From CAVSDF01 sp963726715 (GTDB lineage: Bacteria; Bacteroidota; Rhodothermia; Rhodothermales; BA12), in NCBI GenBank assembly GCA_963726715.1, contig CAVSDF010000010.1:939001-1003000 (forward strand): 64,000 nucleotides of DNA, written 5' to 3'. Shown here piece after piece: positions 52,167 through 61,392 of the stretch. The stretch's first letter is position 1; each line of letters starts with the position of its first letter. A program made the position numbers and the translations under genes. Under the pieces are notes generated by a model. The model did not search any database and had not been told where the DNA came from. It worked only from the letters and a program-made list of their open reading frames with translations.

Positions 52167-52210
52167 GAGAAGCCGTAAGTCCTTGCACAACAGGGGCTTA
52201 CGGCTTTCTC
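52167..52210 (+). terminator. Intrinsic terminator of tRNA-Asp
   Basis: GAGAAGCCGTAAG at 52167-52179 pairs with CTTACGGCTTTCTC at 52197-52210 with one bulged base, and TTTGGGG follows. It starts five bases after the tRNA, which fits a terminator. The end overlaps nothing coding. Confidence 0.7.
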
Positions 52211-52246
52211 TTTGGGGTCGTGCAGCGCGGGCGATCGCGCACAACC

Positions 52247-55200
52247 TCACCCCACCGGCAGCGTGACGGCGAATCGGCTGCCCGCGCCCGGCTCGCTTTC
52301 GGCGACGACGGTGCCGCCGTGGCGCTCGGCGATGCGGCGCACGATGGCGAGGCCCATGCCGGTGCCCTCGTACTCGTGCTTGCCGTGGAGGCGCTGGAAG
52401 GGAGCGAAAATGCGGTCCGCGTGCCTCGGCTCGAACCCGATGCCGTTGTCGGCCACGATCAGGCGCACGGCACCCTCCATCCGCTCGGCCGTCACGCGCA
52501 CGACGGGGGGCACGCCGTCGCGGTGGTACTTGAGGGCATTGCCGACGAGGTTCTGGAACAGCTGCCGCATCTGCACCGCGTCGGCGACGATGGTGCCGAG
52601 GGTCGCCGGACTCCACCACGCCGCCGGTCTGGGCGACGCGCACGTCGAGGTCGACGAGGACCGCCGCAAGTACGGCGTCGAGGTCGACGGGCGTGGCAGG
52701 GTGCTGGGTCGTCGCCACGCGCGAGAAGGCGAGGAGGTCGCGGATGAGGCCGCTCATGCGCTCCGCGGCAGCCTGCGCGCGGGCGACGTAGTGGCGGCCG
52801 TCGCCGCCGAGTTCGTCGGTGTACTCGGTGGCGAGCAGGCTGGCGAACGACTGGATCTTGCGCAGCGGCTCCTGCAAATCGTGGCTCGCCACGTGCGCGA
52901 AATCCTGCAACTCGCGGTTGCGCGCTTCGAGCTGCACGTTGGCGGCGGCGAGGGCGGCGGTGCGCTCGGCGACGCGGGCCTCGAGAGCCTCGTTGAGGTC
53001 GCGCAAAGCGGCGGCGGCCGCGCGCTGCTCGGTGATGTCGGTGTTGGTGCCGAACCAGCGCAGCACGCGCCCGTCGGCGTCGTGGATCGGGTGTGCGCGG
53101 GAGAGGAACCAGCGGTAGACGCCGTCGGCGCCGCGGAGCGGGAAGGTGTCCTCCCAGGGTTCGCCGGACGCAATGGACGTGCGGAATTTGTCCGTCACGG
53201 CCTCGACGTGGTCGGGGTGGTGGACGATCTGCCATCCCCAACCCTTCATCTGTTCCAGGTCGGTGCCGGTATAGGCGTACCAGCGGTCGTTGTACCAGCC
53301 GATGGAGCCGTCGGCGTCGGCGATCCACGCGAGCTGGGGGATCGAGTCGGCGAGGTGCCGGAAGCGCGTCTCGCTCTCGCGCAGCGCCACCTCGGCGTCG
53401 CGCTCGGCGGTGACGTCGAGGAGGGCGCCGACGAGGCGCACGGCCTGCCGCGCCGCGCCTGCGCCGTCGAACGTGAAGCGCCCGCGCGAGACGAGGTGCC
53501 GCACGGCCCCGTCGGCGTGTACGACGCGGTGCTCGACGAACCACGCGCCATCGCCGCTTCGCGCGGCCTCGAAGGCGGCGCGGACGCGGGGGAGGTCACC
53601 CGCGTGCACCATCGAGTCGATGTTGGCGGGGATGTCGGCAGGGGCGGTGCCGACGGGAACGCCGAGGATGGCGCACGCCCGCTCGTCGAGGACGGCCGTG
53701 CAGGCGACGAGGTCCCAGTCGTAGACGCCGATGCTGGCGATGTCGAGGGCGAGGCGGGCGCGGGCCTCGCTCTCGCGGAGGGCGTCGGCGGCGGCGCGGT
53801 CGGCGGTTATGTCGCGGAAGAGCAGTACGAGCTGGCCGGAATCGTCCGGTCCCGCAGGCCCGGCGTAGACATTCGAACCACCGCCCCAGCGCGGCCACCT
53901 CGTTCTGCACGCGCAGCCGCTCGCGCCCCCGGCCCGCGCGTGTCATCATCTCGAGCCAGTGCGCTTCCAGGCCGGGCGTGACCTCGCGCGCCGTCTGCCC
54001 CGGCCGCACGCTCTCGACACCGGTCGCCTCGGCAAAGGCGTCGTTGGCGTCGAGGTAGCGGACGTCGACGACGGCCCCGTCGGCGTCTTCGACGAGTTCG
54101 CAGAGGGCGTAGCCCTGGTCCATCGACGAGATGAGCAGGTCGAGGCGGCTGTGGCTCTCGCGGAGCGCGTCCTCGGCCAGGCGGCGGCTGGTGACGTCGA
54201 CCTCGGCGCCCTCCCAGACCGTCGTGCCGTCGGCGGCGCGGCGCGGGGCGCTGGCGAGGCGGATCCAGCGGACCGTGCCGTCGGGGTGGCGGAAGGGCAC
54301 TTCGGCGAGGAACGGCGCGCCGGTGCGCAGCGCCTCCTCTTCGGCGGCGGCGAGCACCGCGTCGTGGGGCGCGACGACCTGCCCGTAGACGAGGCCGGGG
54401 TCGGCGAGGGCCTCGGCGGCCGTGACGCCGTGGAGGGTCTCGACGCCGTCGCTGAGGTAGGTGAAGCGGGTCTGGCCGTCGGCGGCGCGCACGGCCTGGT
54501 AGACGACGGTGCCGGGGAGGTTGGCGAGCAGCGTCTGGAGCATCGCCGTCCGCTCGCGCAGCGTTTCCTCCTGCGCGCGCCGCGCCGTCACGTCGCGCCC
54601 GACGCCGAGCATTCCGGGGCTGCCCTCGGGCCACGACGCCGACCACTCCATGTAGACCGTCGCGCCGTCGCGGCGGAGGTAGCGGTTGGTGGCGGTGTAG
54701 AGCGGCGTGCCTTCGGCGAAGCCCCGCCCGATGTTGGCGGCGCGGTCGTCGGGATGGAGGAAGTCGCTGAAATGCCGCCCCTCCATCTCGGCGGGCGCGT
54801 AGCCGAAGACCGCCATCGCGGCGGCGCCCATGTGCGCGAACCGGCCCGCGGCGTCGAGCACGCAGAGGACATCGGGCGAGTGCGCGAGCAGCAGGTCGTT
54901 GACGCCGCGGAGCTCGTCGAGGGCGCGGCGGGCGAGCACGCGCTCGGTCACGTCGACGCCGTGGACGAGCACGCCGCGGATGGCGCCGTCGCTGTCGCGC
55001 AGCGGCCCGTAGACGAAATCGACGTAGCGCTGTTCGAGGCCGCCGCCGGGCGTGCGCGCGAGGCGGAGCGGGACGGCGTCGCCGCGAAACGGCTCGCCGG
55101 TGGCGTAGACGCGGTCGAGGAGTTCGAAGAAGCCCTGCCCGTCGGCCTCCGGCACGGCCACGCGAACGGGGATGCCGAGCAGATCGCGCTGGCCGAGGAG

Positions 55201-55881
55201 GTCGCGGTAGGCGTCGTTGAGGTAGCGGAAGACGTGGTCGGGGCCTTCGAGCGAGCAGATGAACGCAGGCGCCTGGTCGAAGACGCTGCGCAGGCGCCGC
55301 ACCTCGTCGCCGAGCGCCGCCTTCTCCTGCTGGGCCACCCGCGCCCGCTCGAAGACGACGCCGTCGTCGGAGGCGGGCGGGCGGGACGATGGGCCGGAGG
55401 TCGCGGCGGCGGTGCTCTCGCCGTCGGAGGCGGCGCCACCGGTGGCAGCCCAGTCGGAGGCGCGCGTCGCCGTGTGCAGGCGGTGGAGTTCGGTGACGTC
55501 GACGGCGTGCTGGAGGACGAAGGCGACCGCGCCGCCCTCGCCGAAGATGGGCGTGTGGGTGACCGTCCAGAACCGCTCGTCGAGGACGGTGCCGCCGGGC
55601 GTCTCGCGCGGGATGGTGTACCGGATGAGAGCGAGCGTGTCGGTCTCGCCGGTGGCGAAGACGCGCTCCACCGACGCGCCCACGCGCGCCGACTGGCCCG
55701 GATGGTCGGGGTCGTCGGGAAAGGCGTCGAAGACGTGGCGCCCGATCACGCTCTCGCGCGTGCGGCCGGTGACGCGCAGGTACGCCTCGTTGGCCTCCAC
55801 GAACGCGAGGCCCGTGTCGAGGAGCATGTACGGGTTCGGCGACCGGTCGAAGAGCGCTCGGAAGTCGGGAGGCGCGGGCAT
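52247..55881 (-). CDS. Multi-PAS sensor histidine kinase (two frameshifts)
   Basis: About 1210 residues after correcting two indels near 53870 and 52612. There are about seven PAS/PAC units: RALFDRSPNPYMLLDTGLAF, VFDQAPAFICSLEGPDHVF, LLLAHSPDVLCVLDAAGRF, a unit with YLSDGVETLHGVTAAEALA, LISSMDQGYALCELVEDADG, and two more before SIPQLAWIADADGSIGWYND. HisKA follows with the phosphoacceptor histidine in FAHVASHDLQEPLRKI; then HATPase with NLVGNALKYH, VADNGIGFEP and GTGMGLAIVRRI. No membrane segment is evident, so it is probably cytoplasmic, with cues sensed by PAS cofactors. No cognate response regulator is adjacent. Confidence 0.85.
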
Positions 55882-56120
55882 GGAGGGCGGAACTCAGGGA
55901 AAAACGCGCATCGCACACGCACCGCGATCCATCTCCACAGGCGATGCCGGAGGATACGCCGTTCCCGCACCGCGCTCACGGCCGCACATCGGACGCCGGG
56001 TGGCCCATTCCCCGCGGCCTGTACCCGAAGCGTTGCACCCCCCGCCGACGCGCGCCGGAACGCGGCGCGTCGGCGGGGCGATGTCTCCACCGTCCATTCA
56101 CCCACCCCTTCGTCTCTCCG

Positions 56121-56910
56121 ATGGCCCCCTCCACCGCTCGTCCCCTCGCCCTCATCACCGGCGCCTCGTCCGGCATCGGCCTCGCGTTCGTCCCGCTGTT
56201 CGCTCGTGGCGGCTACGACCTCGTCCTCGCCGCCGACGACGACCTCACCGCCGCCGCCGAATGCCGCCCGCGCGGCGGGCGCCGAGCGCGTCGAGACCGT
56301 CACCGCCGACCTCGCCACGCCCGAGGCCAACGACGATCTCTACCGCGCCGCCTGCGCCGTGGGGCCGGTCGAGGTGCTCGTCGCCAACGCCGGGCACGGC
56401 GCGTGGGGCCTCTTCGCCACCGAGACCGACCTCGACGGCCGAGATGAACCTCATCGGCGTCAACGTCGTGTCGCCGGTGCGCCTCGCCAAGCACGCCCTC
56501 GCCGACATGGTCGCGCGCGGGAGCGGCAAGATCCTCTTCACCGGCTCGATCGCGGGACCGGGCCGGGGCCGTACCAGGCCGTCTACCACGCGTCGAAGGC
56601 GTTCGTCAACTCGTTCGCGAGGCGTCCGCAACGAAGTCAAGGACGCGGGCGTGACCGTGACCGTGTTGATGCCGGGCGCGACCGACACCGACTTCTTCGA
56701 GCCGCGCGGGCATGGAGGCCGCCAAGGTGGCGCAGGCCAAGAAGGCCGATCCGGCGGGCGTGGCGAAGGCGGGCTACGACGCCCTGATGGCGGGCGACGA
56801 CCACGTGGTGCGCGGGCCTGATGAACAAGATCGTCGCCAAGGTCTCCGAGATCCTGCCCCCGACCGCCGCCGCCGCCCTCAACCGCTCGCAGAACGAACC
56901 GGCGGCGTGA
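56121..56910 (+). pseudogene. Short-chain dehydrogenase/reductase, frame broken by about six indels
   Basis: The pieces give one classical SDR of about 262 residues: RPLALITGASSGIGLAFVPL with the TGxxxGIG nucleotide site, VETVTADLATPEANDDLY, VEVLVANAGHGAWGLF, KILFTGSIAG, the catalytic YHASK (in PYQAVYHASKAFVNSF), VTVTVLMPGATDTDFFE and a C-terminal helix. It would oxidise or reduce an unknown substrate with NAD(P). Frame changes are near 56264, 56440, 56572, 56625, 56711 and 56811; most are single G or C insertions, with G deletions near 56572 and 56625. Conserved residues are intact, so sequence error is likely. Start ATG 56121 after tctctccg. Confidence 0.78.
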
Positions 56911-56962
56911 CGCGGCGCGGCGCGGGGTGTTGACGGGTGGTCGTGGATGGTGAGCGATGCCC

Positions 56963-56995
56963 GACCCTGTCAGGTCTCTTGGACGTGACAGGGTC
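56963..56995. repeat. Inverted repeat GACCCTGTCA ... TGACAGGGTC
   Basis: Ten-base perfect arms at 56963-56972 and 56986-56995. It is a second copy of the CCTGTCAG family at 15096-15122. It lies just after the SDR gene and may terminate it. Confidence 0.6.
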
Positions 56996-57110
56996 GCCGT
57001 TTTCCTGCCTCTGTCCTCTCCGTACCCCGTCTGCCGTTCCCCATCCCCACCCGAACCTGCGTCGGCGCGCGGCGTGCGTGCGGGGTGTCCGCCTGCCTCC
57101 CTCTCTGCCG

Positions 57111-57608
57111 ATGCTCACGCCGCCCCCGCGCCGCCGCCGTGGCAAACCGCCCGGCCCCGACACCCGCCCGCTCCGCGAGACGCTTCTGCTCTTCGGCATC
57201 GCCCTCGGCCTCGTCTTCGGCTCCGTGGTCCTCTACCGCCTGCTGGACAGCCGCCCCGGCACGGGCGGCTATTTCAGCCCCGACGCGGCGCCGCGCACCT
57301 CGCCCGGCGGCGGCCTCGGCCTCTCCGGCGTCCGCTTCGACGCCGCCGCCCGCGTCGTCACCGGGCGCCTGCGCAACCGGTCGACGACCGCCTACGACAG
57401 CCTCGCCGTCACCTTCGACGTGCTCGACGCCGAGCGCCGCGTCGTCGAAACCGTCTCGGCGGCCCGCGCGACGCTCGCGCCCGACTCGACGTGGACCTTC
57501 CGCATCCCCGTCGCCGCGCCCACCGTCGCGCGGCTCCGCTTCACCGGCTACCGCGCCATCCGCCGCGACGGCACCCGCATCGACGTGCCGATGACGCGCG
57601 ACATCTGA
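57111..57608 (+). CDS. Membrane-anchored FxLYD-like protein
   Basis: 165 residues. A basic N-terminus (MLTPPPRRRRGKPPGPDTRP) is followed by one membrane helix (ETLLLFGIALGLVFGSVVLY), so a single-pass inner-membrane protein with its C-terminus outside. The external domain (LGLSGVRFDAAARVVTGRLR, LAVTFDVLDAERRVVETV, FTGYRAIRRDGTRIDV) resembles the FxLYD/DUF3426-type beta domain. The next gene codes for a similar domain on a lipoprotein. Function unknown. The ATG at 57111 follows tctctgccg; the frame opens earlier at 56937 in noncoding sequence. Confidence 0.65.
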   Translation: MLTPPPRRRRGKPPGPDTRPLRETLLLFGIALGLVFGSVVLYRLLDSRPGTGGYFSPDAAPRTSPGGGLGLSGVRFDAAARVVTGRLRNRSTTAYDSLAVTFDVLDAERRVVETVSAARATLAPDSTWTFRIPVAAPTVARLRFTGYRAIRRDGTRIDVPMTRDI

Positions 57609-57897
57609 CCGGCGTGGGGTGCGGGGTGGTGGCGCGGTGATGACGAATCGACCGTGCGGTGAGACAGGCCACGCGGCCTCAGTGCGCGGCCGCAGTACGG
57701 CGTCCGCAGGCGTCGTCCAACCCGTCCCCATCGTCTCGAAGGCGCGGTCCCTCCACCCTGCCCCTGTCGTAGGGCCGACGCGGGGGGGGGCGATTCTGTT
57801 GGAGACGCGGATGCAGCGGCGCCGGGGGCTGTTGCGGGGCGGGCGTGCCGCGTGCTACACTCCGGCACCGCCCCTTCACCTCCGTCCCGAACGCTCG

Positions 57898-58350
57898 ATG
57901 CGCCGCCTGCTCGCCCTCGCCCTTCCCGCCGCCCTCGGCCTCGCCGCCTGCACCGGCACGCCCGAGACGCCCATCGTGCCCGCCGTGGCGATGGACTCGA
58001 CCGCCGCCCTCACCGCGCCCACCGACGGCGACGGCCTCACCATCACCGGCATCGCCGTCAACCACGCCACGCACGGCCTGACGGGACGCGTCGAGAACCG
58101 CGCCGCCGTGCCGTTCGACTCGATCCACGTCTGGATCTCGTTCCTCAACGCCGCGAGCGACTCGGTCGCGGCCGTCGAGATGACGCGCGACTCGCTCGGC
58201 GCTCTCTCCGCGTGGCACTTCACGCGCCCCTTCGCCTCCGACAGCATCGCCTTCGTGCGCATCGACCGCTACGCCGGCACCCGCCGCGGCGGCGAACGCA
58301 TCGACGCGGTCGTGCGCGGCGTCATCCCCGCTCCGCGGATGCGGCACTGA
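57898..58350 (+). CDS. Lipoprotein with FxLYD-like domain
   Basis: 150 residues. The signal peptide MRRLLALALPAALGLAAC ends in a lipobox cysteine at residue 18. The domain (LTITGIAVNHATHGLTGRVE, IHVWISFLNAASDSVAAVEM, FVRIDRYAGTRRGG) has the same sequence plan as the preceding membrane-anchored protein. The pair may be ancient duplicates and may act together in the envelope, which is inferred. A GC-rich spacer of about 290 bases separates them. Function unknown. The ATG at 57898 follows gctcg. Confidence 0.65.
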   Translation: MRRLLALALPAALGLAACTGTPETPIVPAVAMDSTAALTAPTDGDGLTITGIAVNHATHGLTGRVENRAAVPFDSIHVWISFLNAASDSVAAVEMTRDSLGALSAWHFTRPFASDSIAFVRIDRYAGTRRGGERIDAVVRGVIPAPRMRH

Positions 58351-58454
58351 ACGGAGCAGACGACGAGCGCTTGGAGAGTGTGGACCTGAACAGATCGGCG
58401 TGGCGACGACCGCCAACGCGGCATTCATGCGCCACGTCTTCACCCACCAGCCCC

Positions 58455-59477
58455 TCACCGCTGGGCGTCGAGGCGCTCGAAGGAGATGTTGAGGAGCGGA
58501 TGGTTTCGCCACGTGGCGAGGTCGTAGTGCCACCACTCGGTCGGATTGGGCGTGAAGCCCTCGGCGAGCATCGCGTGGCGCAGGATCGCACGGTAGTGAC
58601 GGCTCCGGCGCGTCCCACCGACGTAGTCGCTCGCCGCCCGCGCGGTGAACTCGTCGTAGTCGGACGGCATCTCGACGATCTCGCCCGTTTGAAGCGCCAC
58701 GAGGCCGACATCGACGGCGGCGCCGCGGTTGTGCTTGGAGCCGACGGCGGGGTCGGCGACGAAGCCGCGCTGCGCCGGGGGTGTCGCCTCCCAGAACGCC
58801 CACGTCACCGACCACGGACGGTAGGCGTCGTGGACGACGATGCCGAGGCCGTAGCGCGCCAGCCGCTCCTGCGCGCGGGCGAGCGCGGCGGCGGCGTCGG
58901 GCACGAGGTAGGCGCGGGCGCGGGCGTAGAGGGGGACGCCCATGAAGTTGGCCGCGGTCGCGTAGCGCACGTCGAGCACCACGTTCGGCACTGCGCGCGT
59001 CACATCGACGAGATCGCCGCGGCGCTCGACGCTGGAGGGCGGAACGGCCGTCTGCGACTCGCGCAGGATGTCGGCCATCGCGCGGCGCGGCGTGATGCGA
59101 AACACGTCGCCCTCGCCCGGCCCGACGGCGCGGCGCACGAACGACCGGTTGGCAGCGTCGAGCACGAGTGGCGTCCCGCCCGTCGGGAAGAACCGCGCGG
59201 ACGCGCCGACCCACGGCGGCGCGCCGCGGAAGGCGTAGGCGCGCGGCCCGGATTCGATCGTCTCGATGCCGCCGTCAGCCCAGAAGGCGAGGCGCCCGTC
59301 GTCGTCTTCGTAGGCGACGACCGTGCGGAGGCCGTTGCCGTAGGTGCCGAGGAGCGGCGCGAGGGCGGGGTCGGGCGGCGGCGGCACAGGCGCGAACGAG
59401 GCGGGCTGCGCGGCGGCGGGCATCGCCAGAACCAGCGCCACGCACGCCAGGAGGAGGCGATATCGAGGCGCCGTCAC
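58455..59477 (-). CDS. D-alanyl-D-alanine dipeptidase (VanX/DdpX family), secreted
   Basis: 340 residues. A signal peptide (RYRLLLACVALVLAMPAAA) precedes a beta-rich N-terminal extension of about 140 residues, then the VanX-type peptidase core: VVLDVRYATAANFMGVPLYA, VVHDAYRPWSVTWAF, the zinc motif SKHNRGAAVDVGL, and EWWHYDLATW with the catalytic glutamate and third ligand. It cleaves D-Ala-D-Ala, probably in peptidoglycan recycling rather than glycopeptide resistance, since vanH and vanA are absent. The N-terminal extension is unusual for the family. The GTG at 59477 overlaps the stop of the small gene before it by four bases (GTGA). Confidence 0.85.
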   Translation of the reverse strand: MTAPRYRLLLACVALVLAMPAAAQPASFAPVPPPPDPALAPLLGTYGNGLRTVVAYEDDDGRLAFWADGGIETIESGPRAYAFRGAPPWVGASARFFPTGGTPLVLDAANRSFVRRAVGPGEGDVFRITPRRAMADILRESQTAVPPSSVERRGDLVDVTRAVPNVVLDVRYATAANFMGVPLYARARAYLVPDAAAALARAQERLARYGLGIVVHDAYRPWSVTWAFWEATPPAQRGFVADPAVGSKHNRGAAVDVGLVALQTGEIVEMPSDYDEFTARAASDYVGGTRRSRHYRAILRHAMLAEGFTPNPTEWWHYDLATWRNHPLLNISFERLDAQR

Positions 59478-59764
59478 TTGCCGCCGTCGGTGACGCCGAA
59501 GCCGCGGACGGCGTTCTCGTTGCCGGTGCCGGTCCGGTCGATGCGCTCGCGGTTCTTCGTCGTCGTCGCCATCTGCGTCACGTAGTAGCCGCCGCCGAGC
59601 ACGAGGAGCGCCATCGCGAGGAGGGTCACGAGCACGAAGACGCGCGAGGCGCGGCGGCCCATCGGCGCCGACCCGGTGCGGACGTCGGGGTGGATCGTGA
59701 GCAGTCCGTCGATGGGGTCGGCGCCGGGGGCGGGAGAGGAGGCGGAGCGGGGGGCAGAGTCCAT
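59474..59764 (-). CDS. Small single-pass membrane protein
   Basis: 96 residues: a polar, proline-rich N-terminus (MDSAPRSASSPAPGADPIDG), one helix (VFVLVTLLAMALLVLGGGYY) and a polar tail ending AVRGFGVTDGGK. It overlaps the start of the dipeptidase gene by four bases, so the two are translationally coupled. The ATG at 59764 follows ccgccg. No family recognised. Confidence 0.6.
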   Translation of the reverse strand: MDSAPRSASSPAPGADPIDGLLTIHPDVRTGSAPMGRRASRVFVLVTLLAMALLVLGGGYYVTQMATTTKNRERIDRTGTGNENAVRGFGVTDGGK

Positions 59765-59858
59765 CGGCGGGCGAAGAATGGTCGACCGGCGAACGACCGC
59801 CCGCCCGCGCGGGTTCGTCCTCCCGAATCCCCTGCCCTCCCCGCTCCGCCGCCGCCCG

Positions 59859-60773
59859 ATGCCCCGCTACCGCCACCCCGCCCTCATCGTCGCCGACGGA
59901 TGGACCGACTACGAACTCCTCGCCACCGGCGACGGGATGAAGAAGGAGCGCTGGGGCCGCCACGTCCTCGTCCGCCCCGATCCGCAGGCGCTCTGGCCGC
60001 GCCCCGGCGCCGACTGGGGCGACTACGACGCCTTTTACCACCGCAGCCGACGAGGGCGGCGGGCGCTGGGAATTCCGCACGGCCCTGCCCGACACCTGGA
60101 CCATCGGCTGGCGCACGCTCACCTTCCGCATCCGCCCGACCGACTTCAAGCACACCGGCCTCTTCCCCGAGCAGGCCGCCAACTGGTCGTGGATGACCGA
60201 GCGCCTCCACGCCGCTCGCAAGGCCCGCAAGGTGCTGGCCGCTCCGCGTGCTCAACCTCTTCGGCTACACCGGCGCCGCGACCGTCGCCTGCGCCGCCGC
60301 CGGAGCCGCGCGTCACCCACGTGGACGCCGCGAAGGGCATGGTGGCATGGTGCCGCGACAACGCGGTGCTCTCGGGCCTCGGCGGCGCCCCCGTGCGCTA
60401 CATCGTCGACGATGTCGTGCGCTTCACCGACCGCGAACTGCGCCGCGGCGCCCGCTACGACGCCATCCTCCTCGATCCGCCCGTCTTCGGGCGCGGCACG
60501 ACCGGGCAGACGTGGCGCATCGAGCACGACCTCTGGCCGCTCTTGCAGCGCCTCCGCGGCCTGCTCTCCGACGATCCGGTCTTTTTCCTGCTCAACACCT
60601 ACACCTCGGGCCTCTCGCCCGTCGTCATCGGCACGCTGATGCAGGATGCGCTCGACGGACTCGGCGGCCGGATTTCCGTCGGCGAGATCGGCCTGCCCGT
60701 CCGCGCCGAAGACCGCGTGCTCCCCTGCGGCGTCTTCGGCCGCTGGGAATCCGCCGACGGCCCGAAGGGGTGA
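59859..60773 (+). pseudogene. Class I SAM-dependent methyltransferase, RlmI-like, with three insertions
   Basis: About 302 residues after correction: MPRYRHPALIVADGWTDYEL, then (shifted) WEFRTALPDTWTIGWRTLTF and DFKHTGLFPEQAANWSWM, then VLNLFGYTGAATVACAAAGA with the SAM-binding motif, THVDAAKGMVAWCRDNA, and YDAILLDPPVFGRG with the DPP catalytic loop. The DPPxFGRG motif and the WSWM segment fit the 23S rRNA C5-methylcytosine RlmI-like group, though the PUA domain is absent. Extra bases near 60048, 60237 and 60290 break it. All motifs are intact, so sequence error is likely. Start ATG 59859 after cgcccg. Confidence 0.75.
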
Positions 60774-60786
60774 CTCGACGGACGGC

Positions 60787-61392
60787 TCAGAGAAACGCGA
60801 CCGTCAGCCCGACCATCAACGCCCCGGCGAAGGCAACGGCGAGCGCAAACGCCAGTCGGCTGAGCGCGTCGCCGCCGTAGAGGCGTCGGTGCGCCGCGTA
60901 GACGGCGGCGGCGATCGCCACGCCCGCGATCAGAAACGCGAGCTTCACCGCGCCATCGACGGGGCCGAAGGCGTCGAGCAAATCATTGTCGGCTCCGAGC
61001 AGGTACGGGACGGCAGCGTACGCGACATCGGCGAGCGGCACCGCGATTCCCCACACGAACACCGCTGACGCCACGCGAAACGTCGGCGGCGGGCGGCGCC
61101 AGGCCCATGCGGACGCTGCCGCTGCTACGGTCAGCCACAGCAGGTACGGAGCCGCCGCGACGATCCGCATGGACCCGCGCAGTTCGACCGGCATCCGGTA
61201 GCCGACGTGCCCCCACGCTCCGTTCGTCGGCAGGACGCCCCAGTCGAGGACGGTGCCGCCGACGAGCGCCACGGCGACGGCGTGCGCCAGTTCGTGCACC
61301 GCCGTCACCACCAGCGCCATCGGCAGGAGCAGCGTCAGATGCATCCAGTGGCGCCGGAGGAAGGCCACGATGTCTGCAACAGGGGGCCTCAC
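60787..61392 (-). CDS. M50-like membrane protein with HExxH motif
   Basis: 201 residues. It begins VRPPVADIVAFLRRHW and has about five membrane segments (MHLTLLLPMALVVTAVHELA, IVAAAPYLLWLTVAAAASAW, VFVWGIAVPLADVAYAAVPY, LAFLIAGVAIAAAVYAAH). The first helix contains HELAH, the zinc-binding HExxH of M50/DUF3267-type proteins; a second distal metal ligand could not be identified. Proteolysis in the membrane is inferred only. The GTG start overlaps the methyltransferase stop by four bases (GTGA), so the two are coupled. Confidence 0.68.
   Translation of the reverse strand: MRPPVADIVAFLRRHWMHLTLLLPMALVVTAVHELAHAVAVALVGGTVLDWGVLPTNGAWGHVGYRMPVELRGSMRIVAAAPYLLWLTVAAAASAWAWRRPPPTFRVASAVFVWGIAVPLADVAYAAVPYLLGADNDLLDAFGPVDGAVKLAFLIAGVAIAAAVYAAHRRLYGGDALSRLAFALAVAFAGALMVGLTVAFL

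Noticed and set aside
58455..59477. Vancomycin resistance locus
   Set aside because: VanX-type gene only; vanH, vanA and vanRS are absent. Secreted form suggests peptidoglycan turnover.
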